Assembly: GCF_001611555.1 (NCBI RefSeq)
Contig: NZ_LSGP01000001.1
Coordinates: 348,824 to 412,823 of the forward strand
DNA length: 64,000 nucleotides
Origin: Anaerosporomusa subterranea
Lineage (GTDB): Bacteria > Bacillota > Negativicutes > Sporomusales > Acetonemataceae
Direction of reading: 5' to 3'
Translations under genes and position numbers: made by a program
Notes under the pieces: generated by a model
The model's database searches: none
Told to the model about the DNA's origin: nothing
What the model saw: the letters and a program-made list of their open reading frames with translations, nothing else
Shown here: positions 27,528 to 35,682 of the stretch, one piece after another
Numbering within the stretch: the first letter of the stretch is position 1
Layout: each line of letters opens with the position of its first letter

Positions 27528-28256
27528 ATGCAATTTCAAGCGATAGCACAGGCTTCGGTTGTTGGCAGTGTAAAGATCTTTCTAGCTACGGCAAGCCCGC
27601 TGCAGTCCTTGCTTGACAAACCGTGTGTTACTCATGAATTCTGCAACCGGCAAGCGATAACTATTTTGTCTGCAGATGGATTTTCCTCGTGTGCTGACTT
27701 CTTTTTACGGTATGTGGATGAGTTGAACGCGGGAGTAGTCTGGGCAGATCAGGGATGGAAGAATGTCAATCACTACTTTGAACCCGATTCTCGCAAAGGG
27801 CTTTGGCAATTCTCAACAGCCATTGAGGAGTTTAGTCGCTGCCTGAATCGGGCGACACGTTGCATGCGGCGCCACGAAACGCGTAAAGCTTGCTTCTTCT
27901 TAGGTGCAGCGGCTCATTTGCTCCAAGATTTGTGCGTACCGCACCATGCCAGGGGCAAAGTCTTTTACGGACACAAACAGTATGAAACGTGGGCGCGTGA
28001 TCATTGCAACGCGTTTGCAGTGACTAACGGTGGGGTATATAGACAGGGGCACCAGACTAATAGCCTGTTAGTTGACAATGCTTCTGTCAGCGCTGATTTA
28101 CTCGAATGGGTTGTTCACGAGGGCGATGAAGCTTTGTATTCGAAAGCCACGTCGATTCTATTGCCACTGGCTCAGCGTACGACAGCAGGCCTCTTGGTTC
28201 GTTTTTACAACAATCTATGTGGCCATGCTAGCGCTCATGCGGTTTCTGTTGCATAA
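27528..28256 (+). CDS. Zinc-dependent phospholipase C family protein
   Basis: A 242-residue member of the Zn-dependent phospholipase C family (clostridial alpha-toxin/Bacillus PLC type), which releases diacylglycerol from phospholipids. The zinc-ligand pattern is complete: His36, Asp74 (WADQGW), His82 (NHYF), His130-x3-Asp134, His140, His149-x3-Glu153, with the same spacings as alpha-toxin in the second half. The toxin's C-terminal C2-like domain is absent, and there is no convincing signal peptide, so it may act from inside the cell. The ribosome site AAGGGG is 12 nt from ATG 27528. It is paired with the diacylglycerol glycosyltransferase. Confidence 0.85.
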   Translation: MQFQAIAQASVVGSVKIFLATASPLQSLLDKPCVTHEFCNRQAITILSADGFSSCADFFLRYVDELNAGVVWADQGWKNVNHYFEPDSRKGLWQFSTAIEEFSRCLNRATRCMRRHETRKACFFLGAAAHLLQDLCVPHHARGKVFYGHKQYETWARDHCNAFAVTNGGVYRQGHQTNSLLVDNASVSADLLEWVVHEGDEALYSKATSILLPLAQRTTAGLLVRFYNNLCGHASAHAVSVA

Positions 28257-28287
28257 CCGTCAGGCGCTTTTTTAATTCCATTCACTG

Positions 28288-28341
28288 TTAACAAAAACGT
28301 AACACTTGCTTAACATATTCGCATAACAGATGCGGTAACAT
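28288..28341 (+). promoter_or_regulatory. Pho-type box and promoter of pstS
   Basis: TTAACA (28288), GTAACA (28299) and TTAACA (28310) repeat every 11 bp. TAACAT (28336-28341) follows 20 nt after the last. A further ATAACA at 28323 is out of phase. Confidence 0.82.
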
Positions 28342-28394
28342 AGTCTTTGGAAAGACAATACAAGACAAGCAAATTAATAGGAGGAGATTCATTC

Positions 28395-29249
28395 ATGAAC
28401 TTCAAAAAAGTTATTGCCTTTGCAGCTGTTGCCGCACTGTCAACTGGTCTGATCGCTGGTTGCGGCGGTTCGAAAGAAGCTCCCAAGCAAGCTCAGCCTC
28501 AAGGTATTGAAGGTAAGGTTTCCGCATCTGGTTCAACTGCGCTGCTGCCATTCTTGAAAGCAGCTCAGGAAGACTTTCAAAAGCAGAATGCAAAAGTTAC
28601 TGTTAATATTTCCGGTGGCGGTTCCTTTACCGGTCAGAATCAAGTAGCATCCGGCGCTGTCGATATTGGTAACTCTGATGTTGCACTTCAGGCCAGCCTA
28701 AATGATAAAGGCCTAGTTGAACACAAACTGGTTGGGATTCCTTTCGTGTTCATCGCCAACCCTAGTGTTACAGTTGATTCCTTAACTGAACAACAGTATA
28801 TTGACATTCTAACCGGTAAAATTACCAACTGGAAAGACGTTGGCGGCAAAGATGAGAAGATTACTATCCTCAGTCGTGCTAAATCCTCTGGTTCGCGTGC
28901 TACCATCGAGCAAGTTGTTTTGAAGGGCAAATCTATTACTGATAATGTGGTCATTCAAGACTCTAACGGCGCTCTCAGAACTGCAGTTGCCAGCACTCCC
29001 GGTGCGATTGGCTATGTTGACGCCGCCTATGTGGACAAGACTGTCAAAGGCCTTAAATATAACGGCGTTGAGTATTCAGTAGCTAATGCAACTACTGGCA
29101 AATATCCTGTTTATACCTTCGGCCGTATGTTTACGAAAGGTCAACCGACCGGTGCGGTCAAAGCTTTCATCGATTATGCTACCAGCAAGGAATTCCAAGA
29201 GGCATACGCTGAAAAGAATGGTTTTATCCCTGTAACCAAAATGAAATAA
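28395..29249 (+). CDS. pstS: Phosphate-binding lipoprotein PstS
   Basis: The 284-residue periplasmic/surface phosphate receptor of the Pst importer. A lipoprotein signal peptide ends in LIAGC with Cys23 as lipid anchor. Phosphate-binding segments are visible: SGSTALLPF, SGGGSFTGQ, DIGNSDV and SRAKSSGSRATIE. ATG 28395 has AGGAGGAG 8 nt upstream. It has its own Pho-type box and terminator and is separated from pstC by the methyl-accepting protein and STAS genes. Confidence 0.96.
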   Translation: MNFKKVIAFAAVAALSTGLIAGCGGSKEAPKQAQPQGIEGKVSASGSTALLPFLKAAQEDFQKQNAKVTVNISGGGSFTGQNQVASGAVDIGNSDVALQASLNDKGLVEHKLVGIPFVFIANPSVTVDSLTEQQYIDILTGKITNWKDVGGKDEKITILSRAKSSGSRATIEQVVLKGKSITDNVVIQDSNGALRTAVASTPGAIGYVDAAYVDKTVKGLKYNGVEYSVANATTGKYPVYTFGRMFTKGQPTGAVKAFIDYATSKEFQEAYAEKNGFIPVTKMK

Positions 29250-29263
29250 GTTAGCTGCCTGAT

Positions 29264-29320
29264 CGGCCCCCGACCTGCTTCGACCGTATACACAAGTATG
29301 CGAGCGTTGGTCGGGGGCCG
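29264..29320 (+). terminator. GC-rich hairpin after pstS
   Basis: 12-bp stem CGGCCCCCGACC/GGTCGGGGGCCG (29264-29275 with 29309-29320), 33-nt loop, followed by only a weak T-rich stretch. It may attenuate rather than stop transcription. Confidence 0.65.
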
Positions 29321-29371
29321 TCTTGTATCTATGGCAAATGTACTTTTGACGTAAATAAAATAAAGATAGTC

Positions 29372-29431
29372 TTAATAAATACTTAACATAAGGTTAACCT
29401 TGCCTTTACAATCAGCAAGAGGAATTATCAT
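29372..29431 (+). promoter_or_regulatory. Four-hexamer Pho-type box upstream of the methyl-accepting gene
   Basis: TTAATA (29372), TTAACA (29383), TTAACC (29394) and TTTACA (29405) repeat every 11 bp, the longest such array in the window. TATCAT (29426-29431) is a possible -10, 15 nt after the last hexamer, so the downstream geometry differs from the other boxes. Confidence 0.7.
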
Positions 29432-29481
29432 GCTAAAAGCCCAATCTATAAGGTGTGAATAAAAATGGAAATGGGTGGAGT

Positions 29482-31239
29482 ATGAAAAGTAAACTAAATA
29501 CAGCCTGGTTGTTTAATTTGCTGGCAGCTTTTCAATTGGCGAAAATTAGTTTGCAAAAAAAGATGCTCTTGGTGGTAAGCTTATTAACGTGTGTCTCCAT
29601 TGTGATGGCGATTATTGGCTTGCAGGGAATTGATACTGCAAACGATCGTCTAAAGGACACCTATAATCGCCGGATTGTTCCGTTCAAGGAGCTAAAGGTT
29701 GTTAATGATAATTATGTGATGATCATTGATACCGCCCATAAGGTTCGCAACGGCAATATGACCTGGCACGTCGCGGCCGAGCGGCTGGAACTGTCGATCA
29801 ACGCGATTCAAGAGCATTGGACTGGATATCGCTCTCAGGTCAATAGTGAGAAAGAAGAACAACTGACAAATCGGATTGAAATGCAGTTTGATATTGCAAA
29901 TGCCGAACTACAAAATCTCAAGCAGATTTTTATCCGTCAAGATAGGGATGCACTCGCGGCGTTTATGATTGATGTTATGTACTCCGGTATTGAACCAATA
30001 TCTGTCCAACTATCTGAACTCATCGATTTGCAACTCCAGTTGGCGCGCGAGGAGTACGAGGCGGCCCAAGCGCATTATCAGATGCAAGCCAAGCTATTTA
30101 TGGCTCTGGTTGTCGCCAGTCTGGTTATCTCGATAGGCTTAGCAACGGTGATTATCCGTTTGATGTTATTACCCATACGTGACATGGTAGCATCGGTTGA
30201 ACAGGTAGCTGTTGGAAATTTAGCAATAAAGGAAATTGCGGTCGTTAGTCAGGATGAAGTTGGCCGTCTAGGAAACGCCATCAATACGATGGTACGCAAT
30301 CTGAGCCGTCTGGTCTATCAGGTAAATCTTTCATCAGAAAAAGTTGCCGCCGCCTCTGCTGAAACTGCTGGTGCAATCAGTGATGTTAATCAGACTGCGT
30401 TAGGTCTTTTCGCCAGCAGTACTCATCTGCTCAATAACGCTTCGCTCGGCAATGCTTCGCTCGTAGAGACGTCGAAGGTGCTTGTCGAATTGTCATCACT
30501 GATGGAGATAGCCAAGATTCGTGCGACGTCGACAGTCGAAAAAGCGCAGGAAACGACGCAGGCGACGTTAGAAGGCAGAAAAACTGTAGCTGCTACTGTA
30601 GTGCGAATGCAGGAAATCGAGAACAAAACTATCGATACGGAAAGTCGGATGCAAACCCTTGAACAGTATTTAGGACAAATTGCCGAGATCAACCAAACGA
30701 TCACCCAGATTGCAGCTCAAACGAATTTGTTAGCTCTTAATGCGGCCATCGAAGCTGCCAGAGCAGGAGAGGCGGGCAGGGGGTTTGCTGTTGTTGCCCG
30801 TGAGGTCACAACGCTGGCAGAGCAATCCCGAAGCGGGGCCCGGCAAGTGTCAGAGCTTGTGAGAAAAATTGGTGATAGTACAACTGCCGCAGTCAGCTGC
30901 ATTTATGAAAGCCGCAAGTTAGCTGCTGAGGGTGTGCAATTAGCAGCACATGCAGACACAGCGCTTGAACATATTGTCAGAACAGTGGAGGCCAGTTGCC
31001 GGGAAATCGACGGTGTACTGAACGTAACCCAGGAAGAAGTTGCACAGTCTGACATTATCATCGAACTAATTGATTCACTGGCTACTGTGATTGAGAATAC
31101 GGCCGAAAGCGCGCAGCAAGTGACAACAGCGACTCAGCAAACCTCATCTGTCATGGAAGTATTGACAAGTACTTCGGCAGAATCAAATACTCTGGCAGGC
31201 ACTTTGCGCTCAGAAATAGGACATTTTCAAACTGCATAA
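29482..31239 (+). CDS. Methyl-accepting chemotaxis-type transducer
   Basis: A 585-residue transducer: TM1 about residues 27-49, a four-helix-bundle (4HB_MCP-like) extracytoplasmic sensor about 50-200, TM2 about 204-228, HAMP about 229-280 and a methyl-accepting signalling domain with the conserved tip near residues 413-440 ([20 protein letters not shown]). It would sense an external ligand and signal to a CheA-type kinase, none of which is in the window. ATG 29482 is preferred, with GGTGGAG close upstream; GTG 29455 is an alternative. Preceded by a four-hexamer Pho-type box and followed 10 bp later by a STAS gene. Confidence 0.85.
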   Translation: MKSKLNTAWLFNLLAAFQLAKISLQKKMLLVVSLLTCVSIVMAIIGLQGIDTANDRLKDTYNRRIVPFKELKVVNDNYVMIIDTAHKVRNGNMTWHVAAERLELSINAIQEHWTGYRSQVNSEKEEQLTNRIEMQFDIANAELQNLKQIFIRQDRDALAAFMIDVMYSGIEPISVQLSELIDLQLQLAREEYEAAQAHYQMQAKLFMALVVASLVISIGLATVIIRLMLLPIRDMVASVEQVAVGNLAIKEIAVVSQDEVGRLGNAINTMVRNLSRLVYQVNLSSEKVAAASAETAGAISDVNQTALGLFASSTHLLNNASLGNASLVETSKVLVELSSLMEIAKIRATSTVEKAQETTQATLEGRKTVAATVVRMQEIENKTIDTESRMQTLEQYLGQIAEINQTITQIAAQTNLLALNAAIEAARAGEAGRGFAVVAREVTTLAEQSRSGARQVSELVRKIGDSTTAAVSCIYESRKLAAEGVQLAAHADTALEHIVRTVEASCREIDGVLNVTQEEVAQSDIIIELIDSLATVIENTAESAQQVTTATQQTSSVMEVLTSTSAESNTLAGTLRSEIGHFQTA

Positions 31240-31248
31240 GGAGGCTGG

Positions 31249-31551
31249 ATGATGAATGGCAATTTGCGAGTAGAAGGGGAACAGGTGGTTCTTACGGTTG
31301 GTGGAGATTTCCAGGGCCGCAACGCTGCCGATGTTCGCGATGCTTTGATTGAATGTCTGCAGAATGGTCATCATAGTATCGTGGTTGATTTAACAGATGT
31401 GTCAGCTATCAACGCAACCGGACTTGGTGTTTTAATCAGTATTCAGCAACGGCTCGAATCTCTTGATGGCAAGCTGAGCTTACAGGGTGTTAACAACTCT
31501 CTGAAGCAGGTATTCGAGCGAACTCGCTTGTGTCAGACCTTTGGCATTTGA
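31249..31551 (+). CDS. STAS-domain protein (anti-anti-sigma type)
   Basis: A 100-residue single STAS domain like SpoIIAA/RsbV. The usual Ser before Gly in the phosphorylation loop is replaced by Thr (NATGLGVLI), which may still be phosphorylated. No partner kinase (RsbW/SpoIIAB type) is encoded nearby. AAGGAGG precedes ATG 31249, with ATG 31252 equally possible. It is probably cotranscribed with the methyl-accepting gene, so it may relay an output of that sensor; this pairing is inference from position. Confidence 0.8.
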   Translation: MMNGNLRVEGEQVVLTVGGDFQGRNAADVRDALIECLQNGHHSIVVDLTDVSAINATGLGVLISIQQRLESLDGKLSLQGVNNSLKQVFERTRLCQTFGI

Positions 31552-31568
31552 TCGCCTTTGTCTTAACC

Positions 31569-31622
31569 TTAACAAAAACTTAACATGAAATTAATAGAAT
31601 GCCTGTCCATGTCCATTATAAT
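31569..31622 (+). promoter_or_regulatory. Pho-type box and promoter of pstC-pstA
   Basis: TTAACA (31569), TTAACA (31580) and TTAATA (31591) repeat every 11 bp, and a perfect TATAAT (31617-31622) follows exactly 20 nt after the last. The best example of the shared geometry. It overlaps the in-frame ATG at 31585, which therefore cannot be the pstC start. Confidence 0.88.
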
Positions 31623-31689
31623 TGCTTTGAAGACTATGTTGCCGCTATCATTCCGTTCTCTATATGCTCATAAGGATGTGAACAAAGTA

Positions 31690-32583
31690 ATGCCGGTAAT
31701 GGATCAGGGGACTCACCACAAACTGAAACTTATGTATGACAAATATGTCCACATGCTATTCGTGGCATCTGCCGCGTTAATGGCAATCATTATTTTTGCG
31801 ATTATCTTGTTTATCGGTCAGCAGGGATTGTTAACGTTTAAAGAAGTTAGTCCATTAGAGTTCTTCTTTACAGCAAAATGGGACCCCAGTGATGGTCTCT
31901 ATGGTGCCGCGAGCTTTATCTTGGGCTCGCTTTATGCTACCTTCCTCGCCGTGATTATCGGAGCGCCGTTGGGACTGGCTGGTGCCATCTTCCTGGCCAA
32001 GATTGCGCCAAAACGGATCCGCCAATTTATGCGACCGGCGACAGATTTATATGTGGCTGTTCCCTCGGTTGTGTATGGATATATCGGTCTCACCATTCTT
32101 GTTCCCTTTATCAGAGTATATTTCGAAGCCGGCTCAGGTTTTGGCTTGCTGGCGGCGTCGCTGATTTTGGCAGTGATGATTTTGCCAACTGTAATTACTA
32201 TTTCTGAGGATGCTATCCGTTCTGTACCATCGACATTGGAGGAAGCATCGCTTGCTCTCGGCGCCACACGCTGGCAAACGATTCGTCGTGTTTTGCTGCC
32301 AGCCGCTGCTCCAGGCATTCTTACCGCGATTATCTTGGCGATGGCCAGGGCGATTGGCGAAACCATGGCGGTGCAAATGGTTATCGGCAACACGCCGCTA
32401 TTGCCTAAATCATTGTTAACACCAACCGCGACTCTGACCAGTGAAATTGTCGTTGAAATGGGCAACACCCCGTTCGGATCGACCTGGGGTAATTCGTTGT
32501 TTTTGTTAGCGTTAGTGCTACTGGCAGTTTCGCTGTTGATGATTATATGTATCCGTCGTATCGGTAAAAGGAGGTTTGCCTAA
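31690..32583 (+). CDS. pstC: Phosphate ABC transporter permease PstC
   Basis: A 297-residue inner-membrane permease with six membrane segments and the binding-protein-dependent transport motif EEASLALGATRWQTIRRVLLP contacting PstB. ATG 31690 is chosen because the upstream in-frame ATG (31585) lies inside the Pho-type box and upstream of the -10; AAGGATG (31672-31678) is the nearest ribosome site. The stop overlaps the pstA start by one base. Confidence 0.93.
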   Translation: MPVMDQGTHHKLKLMYDKYVHMLFVASAALMAIIIFAIILFIGQQGLLTFKEVSPLEFFFTAKWDPSDGLYGAASFILGSLYATFLAVIIGAPLGLAGAIFLAKIAPKRIRQFMRPATDLYVAVPSVVYGYIGLTILVPFIRVYFEAGSGFGLLAASLILAVMILPTVITISEDAIRSVPSTLEEASLALGATRWQTIRRVLLPAAAPGILTAIILAMARAIGETMAVQMVIGNTPLLPKSLLTPTATLTSEIVVEMGNTPFGSTWGNSLFLLALVLLAVSLLMIICIRRIGKRRFA

Positions 32584-33443
32584 TGTCACCACGCCTTACC
32601 GATAAGCTGGCAACCGCTGTGATGTGGCTTGCGGCGCTGCTGATACTTGGCATTTTGTTCTGCTTCCTTGGTTATATGCTCATTAAAGGGCTGCCTGTGC
32701 TGTCCTGGGATTTTATCTCTGGCATGCCGAGTGATACCCGCGCTGGCGGCGGAGTCGGCCCCCAGTTATTTAACTCGTTCTATATTCTTTTCTTGTCAAT
32801 GGCGCTCGCGATGCCTGTCGCGATTGGGGCCGGAATTTATCTTGCCGAATATGCGGGAAACAATTGGCTTACCGACTTGGTCCGCCTAAGCACGGAAAGC
32901 TTGGCGTCTGTTCCGTCAATTGTTCTGGGTTTGTTTGGCATGATTGTGTTTGTCAATATGGCTGGATTCAGCATCAGTATTATCGCTGGCGCTCTTTCAC
33001 TAATGCTGCTTAACTTACCGGTGCTTGTACGCGTAACAGAGGAATCTGTCCGAACTGTCCCCGCTTCGTTCCGTGAAGCCAGTCTAGCGCTTGGAGCAAC
33101 CAAATGGCAAACCATTTGGCGGGTAGTTTTGCCTAATGCCTTGCCTGGTATTATTACTGGGGTAACGCTGACTGCAGGCAGGGCTCTTGGTGAAACTGCT
33201 ATCCTGATTTTTACTTCCGGTACGACCGTATCGCGGCATTTGCCAGATTTTGATCTTCTCGCCTCAGGCGAAACACTGGCTGTGCATATGTGGTATGTCA
33301 TGGCTGTTGGTCTAGTGCCTGATCGGATGGACATTGCCAACGGCATTGGAGCACTCTTGATTCTTATGGTACTATTATTTAACCTTGCGTTGGCTATTCC
33401 GGCCGAATTGCTGCGCCGGCGAATGACCGGATCGGGACGCTGA
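32583..33443 (+). CDS. pstA: Phosphate ABC transporter permease PstA
   Basis: The 286-residue second permease, with six membrane segments and the coupling motif EASLALGATKWQTIWRVVLPN. AAAGGAGG lies inside the end of pstC, and TAATG overlap gives translational coupling. No pstB follows, since it is encoded 10 kb upstream; an EAL/GGDEF gene follows after 17 bp instead. Confidence 0.95.
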   Translation: MSPRLTDKLATAVMWLAALLILGILFCFLGYMLIKGLPVLSWDFISGMPSDTRAGGGVGPQLFNSFYILFLSMALAMPVAIGAGIYLAEYAGNNWLTDLVRLSTESLASVPSIVLGLFGMIVFVNMAGFSISIIAGALSLMLLNLPVLVRVTEESVRTVPASFREASLALGATKWQTIWRVVLPNALPGIITGVTLTAGRALGETAILIFTSGTTVSRHLPDFDLLASGETLAVHMWYVMAVGLVPDRMDIANGIGALLILMVLLFNLALAIPAELLRRRMTGSGR

Positions 33444-33460
33444 CAAACAGGAGGCGTATC

Positions 33461-35251
33461 ATGCTATCAGGTTTTGACGTTGATACCACAAGCAATGAGT
33501 GGGATTTTTTGTGCGCTGAATTGCGTGATATAATAAATAATCGTCGTATTAAGACTGTGTTCCAACCAATTGTTTCGCTCACTGATGCTGTTACTCTTGG
33601 CTATGAAGCGTTGAGCAGGGGGCCGTCCGGTTCACCACTGGAGCAGCCAGATCGGCTGTTCGCTACTGCAACTGCTTGCGACTTGCTGTGGGAGTTAGAT
33701 TTGCTTTGCCGATTCAGGGCCTTGGAGATGGCGGGTAAAATAATGGAAAAGCACTTGCTCTTCTTGAATGTTGATCCCAAAATAATCAATGATCCGCGTT
33801 TCCAAAAAGGATTAACCCGCGGTTATTTAAACTCATCCCAGACTGATGTTCTAGGAATTGTCTTCGAAATTACTGAAAAAACGGCTATACAAGATTATAA
33901 AGGCTTTCGTCGGATTCTGGACAATTATACCAGTCAAGGTTATCAAATTGCGCTTGATGATACGGGATCAGGCTATTCTGGATTGACACTGCTGGCTGAG
34001 ACGCGGCCTCAGTATGTAAAGCTAGACATGGAATTGGTAAGGAACATTGACAAGGATTCGCTGAAACAGGCATTAATCAAAGCTCTTTCTCAATTCGCTA
34101 ATGCCACCAACATTAAACTTGTCGCCGAAGGAATCGAGACCATTAATGAACTCAATACCCTAATCGATATCGGCGTTCACTATGGTCAAGGCTTTTTGCT
34201 GCAACGTCCATCCCCTGATATCTTAGAGTTAGGGTCTGACATTATACAGCATATTCAGGAACGGAACGATGTGAAGCAGAGAGAATTATTCTATTCGCCA
34301 TTGACGGCTCCTATCGGCGAAATTGCCCGCCTGGATTTGCCCTTCTCACCTCAGGCCGCCGGTCAAGAGATTATCAAGTATTTTAACAACAACCCGGAAA
34401 TACTAGGAATTCCGATCGTTGATGGCGATAGACCGGTTGGCCTGTTGTCTAAAAATGAGTTTTTGGGCCGTCTGGCAACACAATATGGGGTTGCTGTATA
34501 TATGAATCGGCCTGTGCATCTGTTGATGGATAATAAACCGTTGATTGTTGACTATAAAACGCCGCTGGATCAAGTGAGCAAGTCCGCTGTGGCGCGCTCT
34601 GATGAAAATATGTATGACTACATCATCGTGACAAAGGACAATGCTTATTATGGCATAACAACCGTGAAGGCTCTGCTAGAGAGGACAACCCAGCTTGAGC
34701 TTACGCGTGCGAAATACTCGAATCCATTGACAGGTTTGCCTGGGAATTTCCTAATCGAGCAAGAGCTAAAGCGAGTGGTTGCTGGTGAACAGGACTATGC
34801 TGTTTTGTATTTTGATTTAGATAACTTCAAGGCCTATAATGATATATATGGTTTTGAAAACGGCGATAAGATCCTTTTTCTTACAGCGAAAGTCATTCAG
34901 GCCCTACTGAACCAGCGACAGCAGACAGATACGTTTTTCGGCCATATCGGTGGGGACGACTTTGTCGCTGTTGTACGCAATGAGAATATCGCGGGCTTAT
35001 GTGAAGACATTATTGAAGCATTTGACCAACAGGTTGTCGAGTGTTACAGCGAGCGGGATCGTAACCGAGGGGTTATCGTGTCGAAAAACCGTCATGGCTT
35101 TGACGAGCAATTTCCGTTAGTCGCTATTTCTATTGGTGTAGTTACCGGTAAGAAGAACAGCTTTCGAAACCATTTTCAACTTGGTGAAGCAGCGAGTCAG
35201 GTTAAAAAAAGGTGTAAATTGACCTGGACCAGTTGCTATCATATTGCCTGA
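33461..35251 (+). CDS. EAL-CBS-GGDEF cyclic-di-GMP protein with degenerate GGDEF site
   Basis: A 596-residue protein. The EAL phosphodiesterase domain (about residues 25-265) has EAL 49-51, EITE with Glu136, DD 166-167, Lys187 and Glu223, so it looks catalytic. A CBS-pair-like middle covers about 280-410 and a GGDEF domain about 415-580, whose active-site motif is GGDDF (497-501), a change that may lower cyclase activity. AGGAGGCG precedes ATG 33461, 17 bp after pstA, so it is probably in the Pst operon. No membrane segment. Confidence 0.85.
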   Translation: MLSGFDVDTTSNEWDFLCAELRDIINNRRIKTVFQPIVSLTDAVTLGYEALSRGPSGSPLEQPDRLFATATACDLLWELDLLCRFRALEMAGKIMEKHLLFLNVDPKIINDPRFQKGLTRGYLNSSQTDVLGIVFEITEKTAIQDYKGFRRILDNYTSQGYQIALDDTGSGYSGLTLLAETRPQYVKLDMELVRNIDKDSLKQALIKALSQFANATNIKLVAEGIETINELNTLIDIGVHYGQGFLLQRPSPDILELGSDIIQHIQERNDVKQRELFYSPLTAPIGEIARLDLPFSPQAAGQEIIKYFNNNPEILGIPIVDGDRPVGLLSKNEFLGRLATQYGVAVYMNRPVHLLMDNKPLIVDYKTPLDQVSKSAVARSDENMYDYIIVTKDNAYYGITTVKALLERTTQLELTRAKYSNPLTGLPGNFLIEQELKRVVAGEQDYAVLYFDLDNFKAYNDIYGFENGDKILFLTAKVIQALLNQRQQTDTFFGHIGGDDFVAVVRNENIAGLCEDIIEAFDQQVVECYSERDRNRGVIVSKNRHGFDEQFPLVAISIGVVTGKKNSFRNHFQLGEAASQVKKRCKLTWTSCYHIA

Positions 35252-35256
35252 TGTGC

Positions 35257-35438
35257 AGACGCGTAAGCGTCTCAGACCGTTGATAAACGCCCATCTGCGT
35301 TGTTAGCCCTGCGGGAGCGCGCTTGCCGTACCTGCGAACGTACTGTCTGCGCGCGCTTCCTCGGGCTGCCTAGCATCTGGACATTTCTCAACGGTCTAGA
35401 AACTAGGTTTGTCAACAAGCTGAGACGCGTAAGCGTCT
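35257..35438. repeat. Dispersed palindromic repeat, GTTGATAAA family, copy 1, with 16-bp flanking repeats
   Basis: The element proper is 35274-35397, with terminal inverted repeat AGACCGTTGA/TCAACGGTCT. A 16-bp hairpin unit, AGACGCGTAAGCGTCT, flanks it as direct copies at 35257-35272 and 35423-35438; the right copy is followed by T6 and may be the terminator of the upstream operon. Related elements lie at 41261-41382 (reverse orientation) and 63592-63690. The 431-bp gap 35252-35682 holds this, another repeat and no gene. Confidence 0.75.
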
Positions 35439-35476
35439 GTTTTTTACGTCTAGAAACTATAGTGCGAGAGTACGCT

Positions 35477-35585
35477 TTACCGCAGAGTACACAGAGGGTT
35501 CGTCGAGTACGCTAGGGTTTCGGATTTGTTTAATAAATCGTAGCCCTCTGTGGACCCTCTGCGTACTCTGCGTACTCGGCGGTTA
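35477..35585. repeat. Dispersed palindromic repeat, CAGAG family, copy 2
   Basis: Begins TTACCGCAGAGTACACAGAGG and ends CGTACTCGGCGGTTA. It shares both ends with the copies at 24218-24340 and 58496-58604, while the centre differs. Confidence 0.78.
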
Positions 35586-35682
35586 ACGTACTCGTCACTT
35601 AAGACCTTCACAACAGTTTTTCTTACGCATGGAGATGCGCTTCCTCCGCCATACTAATAAAAAAATGGATGGGGGAATAACG

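Noticed and set aside
31585..31689. Upstream in-frame extension of pstC from ATG 31585
   Set aside because: This ATG lies within the Pho-type box and upstream of the perfect TATAAT, so it is not transcribed from that promoter.
31932..32468. A 178-codon minus-strand frame over pstC
   Set aside because: Shadow of the permease gene; no start signals.
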